From Mangrovibacterium marinum (lineage in GTDB: Bacteria; Bacteroidota; Bacteroidia; Bacteroidales; Prolixibacteraceae), in contig NZ_QAAD01000008.1 of assembly GCF_003046625.1 (NCBI RefSeq), positions 62,001 through 126,000 on the forward strand: a stretch of 64,000 bases of DNA. Reading direction: 5' to 3'. This document shows positions 42,482 to 50,997 of this stretch, one piece after another (within the stretch, counting starts at the first letter, position 1; each line of letters opens with the position of its first letter). Under the pieces are notes generated by a model. The model did no database searches and was not told where the DNA came from. It saw only the letters and a program-made list of their open reading frames with translations. The position numbers were made by a program, and so were the translations under genes.

Positions 42482-44701
42482 TTGAAAAGAATTGTTTATC
42501 AGTTAGTTTGTATTGTCATTGGTTGCCTGTTTACGCTGAGTAGTAACGGGCAAACAGCCAAGATCGATAGTCTGACGAATCTTATTCCCGGATTAAGGGG
42601 GACGGAGCTGTGTCAGGTTTATCTCGATTTGGCCAAAGAGTATAATTTTGTCGATCCCCGACAGGTTATCTACTATGCAAATTTAGCACTGCCTATTGCT
42701 GAGCAACAGAAGGACAAAGTGCAGCAAAGTATGGCTTACCAACGACTGGGAGCCGGCTATATCTTTTCCGGAGAATTCGAGCAGGGATATCAGGTTTCGG
42801 AAAAAGCGCTCAAGCTGGCTCGCGAAGTTGACGACGGCATGTCAATTATTGGGGCACTTAATGCCATGGCTGCTTGCCACATGAATTTGGGCGAGTATCC
42901 CAAGGCGTTGGAATTGTTTCGTGAAGCCTTGACAATTGCCGAGAAAATAGATGCTGTGGAGGCACAGGCTTCCATCGAACTGAATATTGGAGCCGCACTA
43001 ACCACCCAGGGCGATCGCACCAATGGCTTGCTGTATCTTTTTAAGGCTTTGAAGTACTACGAGAACAGAGGCGACCATCCGACTTTGGCCCGGATACTGA
43101 ATAATATTGCGGTTAATTATCACTATTGGAAAGATTATAACCGGGCCTTGGATTACTACCTTAAAACCTTGGAGGCCTACCAGTCCATGGATGATCGTGC
43201 CGGTCAGATCATCGTTCTGAATAATATCGGTGAGATTTATAAGGACAAACGCGAGTTCGCGAAGGCTGTTGATTTCTTTGACAGGGTGGTGCAAGTGGCC
43301 GATAGCTCCGAGCTTAGCACTTTTTACAAAGCGTACGGCTGGGTCGGTTTGGCTGAGGCTTATATGGAAATGGGCGAATTCGAAAAATCGTCCGTGAATG
43401 TTAGTCAGGCACTCGCGGTGTTCGAAAAAGTGAAAATGCAGGAGGGCATTGCAACGGCTAACCTGATCCGTGCGCAATTAAGCTTGAAAAATAATCAGCC
43501 AGAGGCAGGCCTCGTACAAGTGAATCGCTGTTTGGAAATTGCACAAGCCTCGGGGGTTGTCGACCTCGAACAAAAGGCTTATCGGGTAAGGGCGCAGATC
43601 TATAAGATGCAGAATCGCTTCAAATTGGCCTACGACGATGTCGATCGTTATGCGACCATGTCCGATACGCTGTATCGGACTGAAATAGCCGAGAAGTTTG
43701 CCGATATCCGCGCGGCTATCGAGATCACCAAAAAGCAAAACGAAATTGAGTTGCTGCAAATGGATAACCAGATTATGGATTTGAAAATCAAAAGGCAACA
43801 TTCGAGTACGGTCATTTTAATGTTGATTGTGCTTTCGCTTTTTGTGGTGTCCCTGGTGATGTTTGGGTATTTGAAGTCGCGCAAAAGAGTGAATGAATTG
43901 CTGACTGAGAAAAACTCGAAAATCCGGATTCAGCACGAGGAATTGATGAAGGTGAACGAAACCAAAGATAAGTTTATGTCGATCATTGGTCACGATCTGC
44001 GCAATCCCATCGGTGCCTTCAAAGATGTGATCAGTCAGTTAGCCGATTTTCCGGAGATGTTCACCGACGAGCTTCGGCAACAGATTGTCAAAGAGTTGCG
44101 TGAAGAGGCCGAAAGTACCTATTTCCTGCTCGATAATTTGCTCTCGTGGGCTAAAAATCAAAAAGATGCCATCAGCTTTAAGCCCGAAAAACTGGATTTG
44201 CGACGCGTTGTTAAAAGCAATATTCAGCTCAATAACCGGCTTTTGGAGGCCAAGTCGATTGCGTTCACAAGCGACCTGGAGGGCGAACTTCTGGCCTTAG
44301 CCGATCATAATATGGTGAACCTGGTGCTGCGTAACTTAATCTCGAATGCGATTAAGTTTACGAACGACGGCGGACAAATTCAGATTGTTGGCCGCGAAGA
44401 GCAGAATCTGCTGGTTATTTCTGTTAAGGACAATGGCGTTGGAATCGCCGAAGAAGACCTTCCTTTGGTTTTTGATCCCGTTCGGCACCTTTCCACTTAT
44501 GGAACAAAGCATGAAAAAGGATCCGGCCTGGGCTTGCTATTGTGTAAAGAATTTGTCGAGATCAATGGCGGCACCATCACGGTTGACTCACACAAGGGAG
44601 TGGGCAGCACCTTTACCTTCACCCTGCAAAAGCTTACTGGCGAGGATCTTGATTACAGCACGACCGAGTCGGGGAAAGTCAACGGCTCAAAGGTGGTTTA
44701 A
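42482..44701 (+). CDS. TPR-containing sensor histidine kinase
   Basis: 739 residues beginning at TTG 42482, with no in-frame ATG before the signal-like stretch (LVCIVIGCLFTLSSNGQ). Residues about 50-400 are tetratricopeptide repeats in the periplasm (AYQRLGAGYIFSGEFEQGYQ, ILNNIGEIYKDKREFAKAVD). A coiled coil leads to a membrane helix at about 443-463 (VILMLIVLSLFVVSLVMFGY). The cytoplasmic kinase has the phosphorylated His504 in SIIGHDLRNPIG, the N box NLVLRNLISNAIKFT, and G boxes DNGVGIAEEDL and GSGLGLLLCKEF. No receiver domain or response regulator gene is adjacent, so it is an orphan kinase. The stimulus is unknown. Confidence 0.92.
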   Translation: MKRIVYQLVCIVIGCLFTLSSNGQTAKIDSLTNLIPGLRGTELCQVYLDLAKEYNFVDPRQVIYYANLALPIAEQQKDKVQQSMAYQRLGAGYIFSGEFEQGYQVSEKALKLAREVDDGMSIIGALNAMAACHMNLGEYPKALELFREALTIAEKIDAVEAQASIELNIGAALTTQGDRTNGLLYLFKALKYYENRGDHPTLARILNNIAVNYHYWKDYNRALDYYLKTLEAYQSMDDRAGQIIVLNNIGEIYKDKREFAKAVDFFDRVVQVADSSELSTFYKAYGWVGLAEAYMEMGEFEKSSVNVSQALAVFEKVKMQEGIATANLIRAQLSLKNNQPEAGLVQVNRCLEIAQASGVVDLEQKAYRVRAQIYKMQNRFKLAYDDVDRYATMSDTLYRTEIAEKFADIRAAIEITKKQNEIELLQMDNQIMDLKIKRQHSSTVILMLIVLSLFVVSLVMFGYLKSRKRVNELLTEKNSKIRIQHEELMKVNETKDKFMSIIGHDLRNPIGAFKDVISQLADFPEMFTDELRQQIVKELREEAESTYFLLDNLLSWAKNQKDAISFKPEKLDLRRVVKSNIQLNNRLLEAKSIAFTSDLEGELLALADHNMVNLVLRNLISNAIKFTNDGGQIQIVGREEQNLLVISVKDNGVGIAEEDLPLVFDPVRHLSTYGTKHEKGSGLGLLLCKEFVEINGGTITVDSHKGVGSTFTFTLQKLTGEDLDYSTTESGKVNGSKVV

Positions 44702-44903
44702 TTTTTCGCACTGCACTTGCCCCGTATTAAGTATTCTTCATCATAAGCCGTTTTGGCCTATCCCGGAAGTTTGGTTTACCTTTTGTAGTAGGCAGCTGGC
44801 GGTCTGAAGTGGTGATTTCCCCGAATAAAGGGAGCCGGTAAAGATCAATTTTGCCATATTTACGTTCTTAGTAACAGAAATTAATTTGAAAATTCGAAGA
44901 AAT

Positions 44904-45497
44904 ATGAAAAAGTCATGGGTCATTGGGGCCGTTATCGTGGTTGTAGCGTTAGTGATTTACTCGTCGGTGAAAGGAACCTATAATAATATGGTGAGTATGG
45001 ACGAAGGTGTGAATGCGAGCTGGGCACAAGTTGAAAACGTTTATCAGCGACGGGCCGATTTGATCCCGAATCTGGTGAATACGGTTAAAGGTTATGCCTC
45101 GCACGAAAAAGAAACGCTGGAAGGGGTGATTGAAGCGCGCTCGAAAGCCACCGCGGTGAACCTGAATGCTGATAATCTGAACCCCCAAAGCTTGCAGCAG
45201 TTTCAGCAGGCTCAGGATGGCCTGTCATCGGCATTGAGCCGCTTGATGGTCGTTGTGGAACGATACCCGGAGCTAAAAGCCAATCAGAATTTCCTGGATT
45301 TGCAGGCCCAGCTGGAAGGAACAGAGAACCGGATTGCGGTAGAACGCCGAAAATTTAACGAGTCGGCGCAGTCGTTCAATACCTTCATTCGTAAATTCCC
45401 GAAGAATATTTACGCCAACTTGTTTGGCTTCGAGAAGAAGGCCTATTTTGCCGCCGAACAAGGCGCCGAAAAAGCACCGGAAGTAAATTTTGAATAA
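44904..45497 (+). CDS. lemA: LemA family membrane protein
   Basis: 197 residues from the ATG at 44904; a short upstream extension is unlikely. An N-terminal membrane helix (WVIGAVIVVVALVIYSSV) is followed by the LemA helical domain: MVSMDEGVNASWAQVENVYQ then RRADLIPNLVNTVKGYASHE, and ALSRLMVVVERYPELKANQN. The N-terminus lies outside and most of the protein is probably periplasmic or cytoplasmic-membrane associated. Function is not established. LemA genes commonly precede TPM-domain genes, as here, in a three-gene operon. Confidence 0.93.
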   Translation: MKKSWVIGAVIVVVALVIYSSVKGTYNNMVSMDEGVNASWAQVENVYQRRADLIPNLVNTVKGYASHEKETLEGVIEARSKATAVNLNADNLNPQSLQQFQQAQDGLSSALSRLMVVVERYPELKANQNFLDLQAQLEGTENRIAVERRKFNESAQSFNTFIRKFPKNIYANLFGFEKKAYFAAEQGAEKAPEVNFE

Positions 45498-45507
45498 ACA
45501 CAGCAGG

Positions 45508-45948
45508 ATGGCAGTAGCAGATTTTTTTAGCGAAACAGAGAAAAAGCAGATCACCGGTGCAATTAAGACCGCCGAACTGAATACCTCGGGCGAAATCCGG
45601 GTTCATGTTGAAGGTCGTTGCAGGGGCGATGTGCTGGATTGTGCGGCTTACTGGTTTGGCAAACTCAAAATGCACCAAACCGAAGCCCGGAACGGTGTGC
45701 TGTTTTACCTGGCCGTAAGCGATCGGAAGTTTGCCATTTTGGGCGATGCCGGGATTAATGCCAAGGTGCCGGAAGATTTTTGGGATACTATTAAAGAGCA
45801 GATGTTGATCCGCTTCAAGGAAGGTCGTTTTGCCGATGGACTTTCGGAGGGAATTTTATTGGCCGGGGAGCAGTTGAAAGCACACTTCCCCTATCAAACT
45901 GATGACGTGAACGAACTACCCGATGAAATTTCGTTCGGAAAAAAATAG
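45508..45948 (+). CDS. TPM domain protein (short)
   Basis: 146 residues from ATG 45508, 10 nt after lemA. It is a TPM-fold protein (FFSETEKKQITGAIKTAELN, SGEIRVHVEGRC, LAVSDRKFAILGDAGINAKV, SEGILLAGEQLKAHFP). There is no signal peptide or membrane helix, so it is probably cytoplasmic, unlike the following gene. TPM domains were proposed to have phosphatase activity or to act in photosystem repair; in bacteria the role with LemA is unclear. The next gene starts 5 nt after its stop. Confidence 0.88.
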   Translation: MAVADFFSETEKKQITGAIKTAELNTSGEIRVHVEGRCRGDVLDCAAYWFGKLKMHQTEARNGVLFYLAVSDRKFAILGDAGINAKVPEDFWDTIKEQMLIRFKEGRFADGLSEGILLAGEQLKAHFPYQTDDVNELPDEISFGKK

Positions 45949-45953
45949 ATGAG

Positions 45954-46745
45954 ATGAAACAAATACTATTCATAGTAGCACTGTTTGTAGGGCTAACTTC
46001 TTTTGCGCAGGATATTCCGGAAAAAACCAACCGCTTGGTGAACGATTTTGCTCAAGTGTTAACGACCGGCGAGGAAAACCAGCTGGAGACGAAACTGGAA
46101 GACTTTGCCCGACGCACGTCTACTCAAATTGTGATCGTCACCGTGCCTGACCTGGCTGGCTACGATGCCGGAGATTTTGCATTCCGGCTGGGCGAAAAGT
46201 GGGGCGTTGGTCAGGGCGATAAAGATAATGGCGTAGTGGTGCTTTTTAAGCCCAAAACGGCCGATTCGCGGGGACAGGTTTTCGTAGCAGTGGGCTACGG
46301 CCTGGAAGCGGTGATCCCGGATGCCATTGCCAATCGCGATATTGTAGACCGCGAGATGGTTCCCCGTTTTAAGCGAAACGATATTTACGGAGGCTTGCAG
46401 CAGGGCACGCAGGTGATTATGGCCCTGGCAGCCAAAGAATTTACGGCCGAAGAATACCACGAAAAGGCAAGCGGGAAAGGTGCCGGTTCGGGGATTGGCA
46501 TTTTTGTGCTGATTCTTTTTGCCTATTTTTTCCTGTCCATCTTCCGCGGACGCCGACGCTATTATACCGGTGGCAGTAACTTACCCTTTTGGTTGTTGCT
46601 CGGCAGTATGATGGGATCCGGCAGCCGGCATGGCTCCTGGGGAAATTTCTCCGGCGGTGGCGGCAGCTTTGGCGGCGGCAGTGGCGGCTTTGGCGGTTTC
46701 GGCGGCGGTGGCTTTGGTGGCGGTGGTGCCGGCGGAAGCTGGTAA
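45954..46745 (+). CDS. TPM domain membrane protein with Gly-rich tail (YgcG-like)
   Basis: 263 residues. A signal peptide (ILFIVALFVGLTSFAQ) is followed by a TPM domain at about 25-160 (RLVNDFAQVLTTGEENQLET, LARRTSTQIVIVTVPDL-like, read RRTSTQIVIVTVPDLAGYDA, GDKDNGVVVLFKP, VGYGLEAVIPDAIA). A membrane helix follows (IGIFVLILFAYFFLSIF), and the last 50 residues are Gly/Ser/Phe repeats such as GGFGGFGGGGFGGG. This is the classic YgcG layout. It shares an operon with lemA and the short TPM gene; a terminator follows at 46776. Confidence 0.9.
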   Translation: MKQILFIVALFVGLTSFAQDIPEKTNRLVNDFAQVLTTGEENQLETKLEDFARRTSTQIVIVTVPDLAGYDAGDFAFRLGEKWGVGQGDKDNGVVVLFKPKTADSRGQVFVAVGYGLEAVIPDAIANRDIVDREMVPRFKRNDIYGGLQQGTQVIMALAAKEFTAEEYHEKASGKGAGSGIGIFVLILFAYFFLSIFRGRRRYYTGGSNLPFWLLLGSMMGSGSRHGSWGNFSGGGGSFGGGSGGFGGFGGGGFGGGGAGGSW

Positions 46746-46775
46746 TCGCTCCAAAACAGTAAGGAGACTAAAAAG

Positions 46776-46810
46776 CAAAGGCTAACTGATACGGTTAGCC
46801 TTTGTTTTTT
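46776..46810 (+). terminator. Terminator of the lemA-TPM operon
   Basis: CAAAGGCTAAC (46776-46786) pairs with GTTAGCCTTTG (46794-46804) around a 7-nt loop, followed by TTTTTT. Confidence 0.88.
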
Positions 46811-46989
46811 CCGCGCACCGACGATGGTGTGCCTGGTGTGGCGGTCGGTTGGTGAGTCGCCGAAAGTGTGTCCTGTTTTTGCAAAGAAAAGATTACAAAT
46901 GGCCGATAGTTGAACACGAAAGGGCGTATGGTGCCCGATTATGGCTATCTTGGCCGTTGACATTAGAAGAACAACGAAAACTTTAAACC

Positions 46990-48606
46990 ATGTTTAGATC
47001 GATTTTATCACTACTTGCCGTCTTTTTAGCCGGCCAGCTTTCTTCCCGGGCTTGTACCAATATTTTGGTTAGCCCCGGAGCATCGAAGGACGGTTCGGCC
47101 ATGATTGTTTATTTGAATGATGGCGAATGGATTCAGCAATTAACGAAGTATCCTGCTGCGGATCACCCCAAAGGGGAGTGGCTGCAAGTGGGAAACGGAA
47201 AAGTAAAGCAAGTGGCCCACACCTACGGCCGTATCGGTTTTCAGATGAATGAAAAACAGGTGGCTATTGGCGAAACAACCTTCACCGGACGCGAAGAACT
47301 GTGGAACCACGATGTGTTTCTGAAGTACTGGCACCTGATGGAGCTGGCCCTGGATCGGGCGGCCTCGGCACGCGAAGCAATCGAGGTGATGACCTCCCTG
47401 GTTGACGAGTACGGCTACGGCAGTGAGGGTGAATCGTTCTCGATTGCCGACAAGCACGAAGCCTGGATTTTGGAGATGATTGGCGCCGGTGCTGACCAGA
47501 AAGGAGCCGTATGGGTAGCCCGTAAAGTTCCCGACGGAATGATCTCGGCGCACGCCAACCATGCACGTATCGGTGAATTTCCGCTGGACGACCCCGAGAA
47601 TTGTCTGTATTCCGACAATGTGATCTCGCTGGCCACCGAGAAAGGCTGGTACGATCCGCAGCGTGGAGAACCTTTTCGCTTTAACGAAGTGTATTGTCCG
47701 GCAACTCCGGCAACCCTGCGCTATTGCGAATCGCGTGTGTGGAGTATCTTCCGTAGAGCAGCTCCCTCGCAGCATTTTTCGCCCGACTATCATCGTGGGG
47801 TGGTAGGAGCCCAGGCTTACCCGTTGTTTATCACGCCCGACTATAAAATCGGTGTTGCCGAACTGGCCGCCTTGGTTCGCGACCACTACGAAGGTACTCC
47901 CTGGGATATGACTAAAGGCCTGGAAGCCGGCCCCTACGGAACGCCCAACCGTGATCGTCCCCTGACCTTTCAGGTGAACGGTGAGGATTGTGCCTGGGAG
48001 CGCCCGATTTCGAATGTGAATACAGCCTTCTCGTTTATCAGTCAGAGCCGTGCCTGGCTGCCCGATGCCATTGGCGGACTGATGTGGTATTCGCCCGACG
48101 ATACCTACACCAATTGTTATACGCCTTTCTACCCGGCTATCAGCGAAATTCCGGATGCATACGCGCATGGCGATCAGGGCAAGTTTTCGTGGCAGTCGGC
48201 CTGGTGGGCTTTCAATTTTGTGTCCAATTATATCAACCTGAAGTACAGCTATATGATTGACGATGTGATTCCGGTGCAGAAACGGTTGGAAGATGCTGCC
48301 CTTGCCCGGCAGGATTCCGTTGAACAGGCAGCCTTGAAACGCTACAACAGCGATCCGGCAAAAGCCATCGACATGCTTACCGGCTATTGTTCGGCTACAG
48401 CCAACCAAGTTGTGGACGAATGGCGCAACCTGGGACAGTTTCTGATTATGAAATATATTGATGGCTATATTAACGATGAACGAGGATCGGCGCAACGTGC
48501 TCCTTATCCACAGGAGTGGTACGAGCGTGCGGTGAAGGATAAAGCCAGTCTGAAAAATGCCGTGTGGGAAGAAGATGCCGAAAGCAAAGAGCCACGCAGT
48601 TATTAA
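46990..48606 (+). CDS. C69 family dipeptidase
   Basis: 538 residues. The signal peptide (SILSLLAVFLAGQLSSRA) ends just before Cys22, the expected N-terminal nucleophile in ACTNILVSPGASKDGS. The Ntn-hydrolase fold continues with YGRIGFQMNEKQVAIGETT, GEIYEYGY-like segments (here LVDEYGYGSEGESFSIAD), ANHARIGEF and GTPNRDRPLTFQ. Family C69 enzymes cleave dipeptides; exported Bacteroidota members probably assist peptide scavenging. It has its own region upstream (about 244 nt from the previous stop) and ends at a bidirectional terminator. Confidence 0.93.
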   Translation: MFRSILSLLAVFLAGQLSSRACTNILVSPGASKDGSAMIVYLNDGEWIQQLTKYPAADHPKGEWLQVGNGKVKQVAHTYGRIGFQMNEKQVAIGETTFTGREELWNHDVFLKYWHLMELALDRAASAREAIEVMTSLVDEYGYGSEGESFSIADKHEAWILEMIGAGADQKGAVWVARKVPDGMISAHANHARIGEFPLDDPENCLYSDNVISLATEKGWYDPQRGEPFRFNEVYCPATPATLRYCESRVWSIFRRAAPSQHFSPDYHRGVVGAQAYPLFITPDYKIGVAELAALVRDHYEGTPWDMTKGLEAGPYGTPNRDRPLTFQVNGEDCAWERPISNVNTAFSFISQSRAWLPDAIGGLMWYSPDDTYTNCYTPFYPAISEIPDAYAHGDQGKFSWQSAWWAFNFVSNYINLKYSYMIDDVIPVQKRLEDAALARQDSVEQAALKRYNSDPAKAIDMLTGYCSATANQVVDEWRNLGQFLIMKYIDGYINDERGSAQRAPYPQEWYERAVKDKASLKNAVWEEDAESKEPRSY

Positions 48607-48644
48607 ACCGATTTTGCGGTTTGAGGATAAAGCCTGTAAAATTT

Positions 48645-48680
48645 AAAAAGGCCGTCGGTTTGAATACCGACGGCCTTTTT
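48645..48680. terminator. Bidirectional terminator between the C69 and zinc-ribbon genes
   Basis: A perfect 15-bp stem AAAAAGGCCGTCGGT (48645-48659) / ACCGACGGCCTTTTT (48666-48680) with a 6-nt loop gives T-runs on both strands between convergent genes. Confidence 0.92.
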
Positions 48681-48699
48681 TATAGCGTTTGTTGATGTA

Positions 48700-49476
48700 T
48701 TAATCTTCAGCGCCCACTTCCACATCCATAATGTCTTTGTCAACCAAAATGCGACCACAGTATTCGCATACGATAATTTTTTTGCGGTTGGCAATATCCA
48801 TCTGGCGTTGAGGTGGGATTTTGTTGAAGCAACCACCGCAGGCATCACGTTGTACCGTTACAACAGCCAACCCATTGCGGGCATTTTTGCGGATACGTTT
48901 GAAGGCTGTTAACAGGCGAGACTCGATCATGCTTTCGATTTTTTCGCCTTTGCTTTTCAGCTTTTCTTCTTCAATTTTAGTTTCCGCAGTAATCTCGTCC
49001 AGTTCTTTTTTCTTGCGTTCCAGGTCCTCTTCGCGTTCCGACAGCTGTTTTTTAGAGCTTTCAATCGTTTCTTTTTTCGATTTCATCTCCGCTGTGAACT
49101 CTTTAATTCGTTTTTCCGACAGTTCGATTTCCAATTTTTGGAATTCGATTTCCTTGCTTAACGAATCGTATTCGCGGTTGTTGCGAACATTGTTTTGTTG
49201 TTCGGTGTATTTCGCGATCAGTGCTTCTGATTCTTTAATGGCAGCTTTCCGGTTTTGGATTGAAGTTTCCAAATTTTGTACATCATCCTCGAAATTGCTG
49301 ACACGAGTGCTCAAACCAGTAATGTCATCTTCCAGGTCCTGAACTTCCAAAGGAAGCTCCCCGCGTAAGGTTTTGATCTTGTCGATTTCGGAGGCAACAG
49401 TTTGTAATTCGAAAAGTGCTTTCAGCTTCTCACTGATTGGCACGGTTTTGTCTTCTTCGCGATACTGTGTATTCAT
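48700..49476 (-). CDS. Coiled-coil zinc-ribbon protein (C4-type)
   Basis: 258 residues. Residues about 10-190 are an almost uninterrupted coiled coil (LKALFELQTVASEIDKIKTL, LSEREEDLERKKKELDEI). The C-terminus has a four-cysteine zinc ribbon, DACGGCFNKIPP and VCEYCGRIL. The family (CT398-like) is widespread, and its genes commonly sit beside the Nif3-like gene, as here 24 nt away. Proposed roles in transcription or flagellar/secretory complexes are not proven. The start at 49476 is the only early Met. The last residues are acidic (EVGAED). Confidence 0.88.
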   Translation of the reverse strand: MNTQYREEDKTVPISEKLKALFELQTVASEIDKIKTLRGELPLEVQDLEDDITGLSTRVSNFEDDVQNLETSIQNRKAAIKESEALIAKYTEQQNNVRNNREYDSLSKEIEFQKLEIELSEKRIKEFTAEMKSKKETIESSKKQLSEREEDLERKKKELDEITAETKIEEEKLKSKGEKIESMIESRLLTAFKRIRKNARNGLAVVTVQRDACGGCFNKIPPQRQMDIANRKKIIVCEYCGRILVDKDIMDVEVGAED

Positions 49477-49500
49477 ATTTAGAATGCTGTTTTGTTCTTT

Positions 49501-50598
49501 TTAAATCAGATAGTTAATCGGGTTGGTATTCACAGCCGATAAACGAACGGCAAATTTAGGGAATTTTTTTGTAAGTAATTCATAAAAAACTTCTTTAGTG
49601 AATTGTTCGCTTTCGAAGTGCCCGATATCGGCGATCACAATTTTCCCCTCGGCCTCGAAAAACTGATGATATTTCATGTCGCCGGTAATAAAAATGTCGG
49701 CTCCCGAGCCAATGGCCTGACGGGTCAGAAAACTTCCGGCGCCACCGCAAACCGCTACCTTTTTTACTTTTCGTCCGCGTAAAGGACTGTGGCGGACAAG
49801 CTCACATTGAAATTGTTTTTTGGTAAACTGCAAAAACTCGAGCTCCGAAATTGGTGTTTCCAACTCGCCAAGCATGCCGGCACCAACTTGTTCAAAAGCA
49901 TTGTCCAGCGAATAAATATCGTAGGCCACTTCCTCGTACGGGTGGGCTTGCAGCAAGGCCGAAATAACGGCACCTTGCAGGGCTGCCGGAAAGATGGTCT
50001 CGAAGCGCACTTCCGGCTCCTGATGCAGTTTGCCGGGCTCACCAACAAAAGGCGTGGTCGATTGGTTACCACGAAAACTGCCCGTGCCCGGCACGCTGTA
50101 GCCGCAGGAATCGTAATTGCCAATATGACCGGCGCCAGCCTTAAAAATGGCTTGCTTAACCTGGTCAGCTTGTTCCAGCGGAATGAACGTGACCAGCTTT
50201 TTGAGCTGTCCTTTAACCGGCGCTAAAATTTGGCAGTTTTTGAGCTGCAACTTCTGGCAAATCTTGCTGTTTACCCCACCGTGAACGCTGTCCAGGTTGG
50301 TGTGTGCCGCATAAATGGCAAGGTCGTTTTTGATGGCTTTCATCACACAGCGCTCCACCTCATTTTTGCCGTTCAGCTTTTTCAATCCTCCGAAAATCAG
50401 GGGGTGGTGAGCAATAATCAGTTGAAAGCCGCCCCCGATGGCTTCGTCGACAACCGCTTCGGTTACGTCCAGACAAATCAGGGCCTTTTCAACTTCGTCG
50501 TTGGGCTTGCCAACTAAAAGCCCGGCATTGTCGTAGCTCTCCTGGTAGGCCAGCGGGGCAATCGATTCAAGATAACGTGTAATTTCTGCTATTTGCAT
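49501..50598 (-). CDS. Nif3-like dinuclear metal-centre hexameric protein
   Basis: 365 residues, the long form with a PII-like insertion in the middle (about residues 130-235). The metal-binding parts are at the ends: YDNAGLLVGKPNDEV, LIIAHHPLIFGGLKKL with the His-His pair, then GADIFITGDMKYHQFFE and IADIGHFESE. Often annotated as GTP cyclohydrolase 1 type 2 homologues, these proteins have no settled substrate. The gene overlaps nothing, has a 24-nt gap to the zinc-ribbon gene, and is part of a conserved neighbourhood with MerR, M23 and alaS in Bacteroidota. Confidence 0.92.
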   Translation of the reverse strand: MQIAEITRYLESIAPLAYQESYDNAGLLVGKPNDEVEKALICLDVTEAVVDEAIGGGFQLIIAHHPLIFGGLKKLNGKNEVERCVMKAIKNDLAIYAAHTNLDSVHGGVNSKICQKLQLKNCQILAPVKGQLKKLVTFIPLEQADQVKQAIFKAGAGHIGNYDSCGYSVPGTGSFRGNQSTTPFVGEPGKLHQEPEVRFETIFPAALQGAVISALLQAHPYEEVAYDIYSLDNAFEQVGAGMLGELETPISELEFLQFTKKQFQCELVRHSPLRGRKVKKVAVCGGAGSFLTRQAIGSGADIFITGDMKYHQFFEAEGKIVIADIGHFESEQFTKEVFYELLTKKFPKFAVRLSAVNTNPINYLI

Positions 50599-50646
50599 AG
50601 GTCGTGCAATTGGTGATGTTGTAAACAGGTTACTCCGAACGCCACT

Positions 50647-50985
50647 TTAGTTTAGTTCGTCGCGGATGTCGATCAGCATTTGGCGGATGGTCTTCAGCCG
50701 ATCAACCAACTCGTGATTGTCGACTGTTTCCTCCTTGTTGTCTTTCAGCTTTTGCTTGGCTCCTTTAATGGTCAGGCCCTTTTCTTTCACCAGATGATGA
50801 ATCAATTTTAAATGTTCCAGATCATCGTTGGTAAACAGCCGGTTGCCTTTTTTGTTTTTGAAAGGCTTCAGAACATCAAACTCCTTCTCCCAATAACGAA
50901 TGTGCGAAATGTTTACATTAAACATCTTCGCAACTTCGCCAATGGTGTAGTATATTTTTTCTATTTGGGGCTTTTTGTAGGGCAC
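50647..50985 (-). CDS. MerR family transcriptional regulator
   Basis: 112 residues. The winged HTH is N-terminal: IEKIYYTIGEVAKMFNVNIS then HIRYWEKEFDVLKPFKNKKG and RLFTNDDLEHLKLIHHLVKE. The C-terminal 40 residues form a dimerisation helix with no effector cysteines, so neither metal nor redox sensing is evident. It is 12 nt downstream of the M23 peptidase gene and 48 nt before the Nif3 gene in transcription order, so probably one operon. Homologues in the same neighbourhood have no known target. Confidence 0.92.
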   Translation of the reverse strand: MPYKKPQIEKIYYTIGEVAKMFNVNISHIRYWEKEFDVLKPFKNKKGNRLFTNDDLEHLKLIHHLVKEKGLTIKGAKQKLKDNKEETVDNHELVDRLKTIRQMLIDIRDELN

Positions 50986-50997
50986 GGATCCAAAAGG

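Noticed and set aside
47140-48495. 451-codon open frame antisense to the C69 dipeptidase gene
   Set aside because: The plus-strand frame has complete family motifs and a signal peptide. The antisense frame has no recognisable domain and arises from the codon bias of the real gene.
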